Shown here piece by piece: positions 22,830-22,920 of a stretch of DNA of 22,920 bases. The notes below the pieces were generated by a model. It saw only the letters and a list, made by a program, of their open reading frames with translations, was not told the DNA's origin and made no database searches. The position numbers were made by a program, and so were the translations under genes. Positions within the stretch are counted from its first letter, which is position 1; the number at the start of each line of letters is the position of its first letter. Source of the stretch: an uncultured Actinomyces sp. (GTDB lineage Bacteria > Actinomycetota > Actinomycetes > Actinomycetales > Actinomycetaceae); the NCBI GenBank assembly GCA_900556405.1, contig USPB01000005.1, forward strand, positions 1 through 22,920, read 5' to 3'.

Positions 22830-22920
22830 ATGCTCAAGGGATTCAAGGACTTCATCTCTCGCGGCAACGTCGTCGAGCTCGCCGTCGGTGTCATCATCGG
22901 TGCCGCCTTCAAGAACATCG
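22830..22920 (+). CDS. mscL: Large-conductance mechanosensitive channel, N-terminal fragment
   Basis: Thirty codons are visible before the window ends. MLKGFKDFISRGNVVELAVG, followed by VIIGAAFKNI, is the characteristic MscL start: an amphipathic N-terminal helix, then the first membrane helix with its G/A-rich pore-lining face. MscL opens under membrane tension to release solutes during osmotic downshock. AGGAG (22820-22824) lies 5 bases before the ATG. The gene is cut by the window end. Confidence 0.93.
   Translation, partial: MLKGFKDFISRGNVVELAVGVIIGAAFKNI

Overview
The window is high-GC DNA with compact, coupled gene clusters, and reads as an actinobacterial chromosome. The gene set (a pyruvate:quinone oxidoreductase end, a membrane-anchored molybdenum oxidoreductase, a fructosamine-kinase-like protein, galU / gephyrin-like Glp / RimJ-type acetyltransferase / GlpR-SepX-type membrane protein, 5-formyl-THF cyclo-ligase, mscL) would fit an Actinomyces/Schaalia-like member of the Actinomycetaceae. 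That genus-level guess is inference.

Layout. 1-3127 holds ordinary metabolism: the 3' end of poxB with a strong hairpin terminator, a cytochrome-b/molybdopterin fusion protein (626-2191, +), and a fructosamine/ketosamine-kinase-family gene (2315-3127, -). 3328-16064 looks like an accessory, probably defence-related, region. It has a lone DUF262 protein with a RAMA/DUF4357-like C-terminus (3328-5331, +) that converges on a seven-gene minus-strand operon (16064 down to 5377). In order of transcription the operon encodes a GrpE-like exchange factor, an Hsp70 without the C-terminal lid, a 911-aa helical plus fibronectin-III protein, a soluble zinc-ribbon GTPase, an 810-aa GAP1-like protein, a membrane-anchored zinc-ribbon GTPase, and a 72-aa membrane protein. 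Junctions are very tight (ATGA, GTGA, GTGA, 3-4 nt gaps), so the products are probably made together. This Hsp70 / GrpE / FN3 / paired-GTPase / GAP1 cassette is the most interesting system here. The pieces resemble computationally described GTPase-centred conflict systems; I know of no experimental characterisation of this combination.

16065-17524 contains no credible gene but is highly structured. There is a 19-bp-phased array of direct then inverted GGATAGGTT repeats, then a second array of six 21-bp units (three in one orientation, three in the other, mostly about 42 bp apart), then 102-104-bp GC-rich tandem repeats and a 40-bp tandem duplication. A tRNA-Ala(CGC) gene (17525-17600, -) has its 3' end facing this region, a typical boundary for inserted islands.

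17789-21809 is a minus-strand housekeeping cluster: galU, then glp/moeA-like, then a RimJ-like acetyltransferase, then (after a 189-bp gap with its own promoter-like palindrome) a glpR/sepX-like membrane protein. This order is conserved in actinobacteria and links to cell division. Divergently, 5-formyltetrahydrofolate cyclo-ligase (21850-22539) and the start of mscL (22830 onward) run on the plus strand, with a hairpin-rich leader before mscL.
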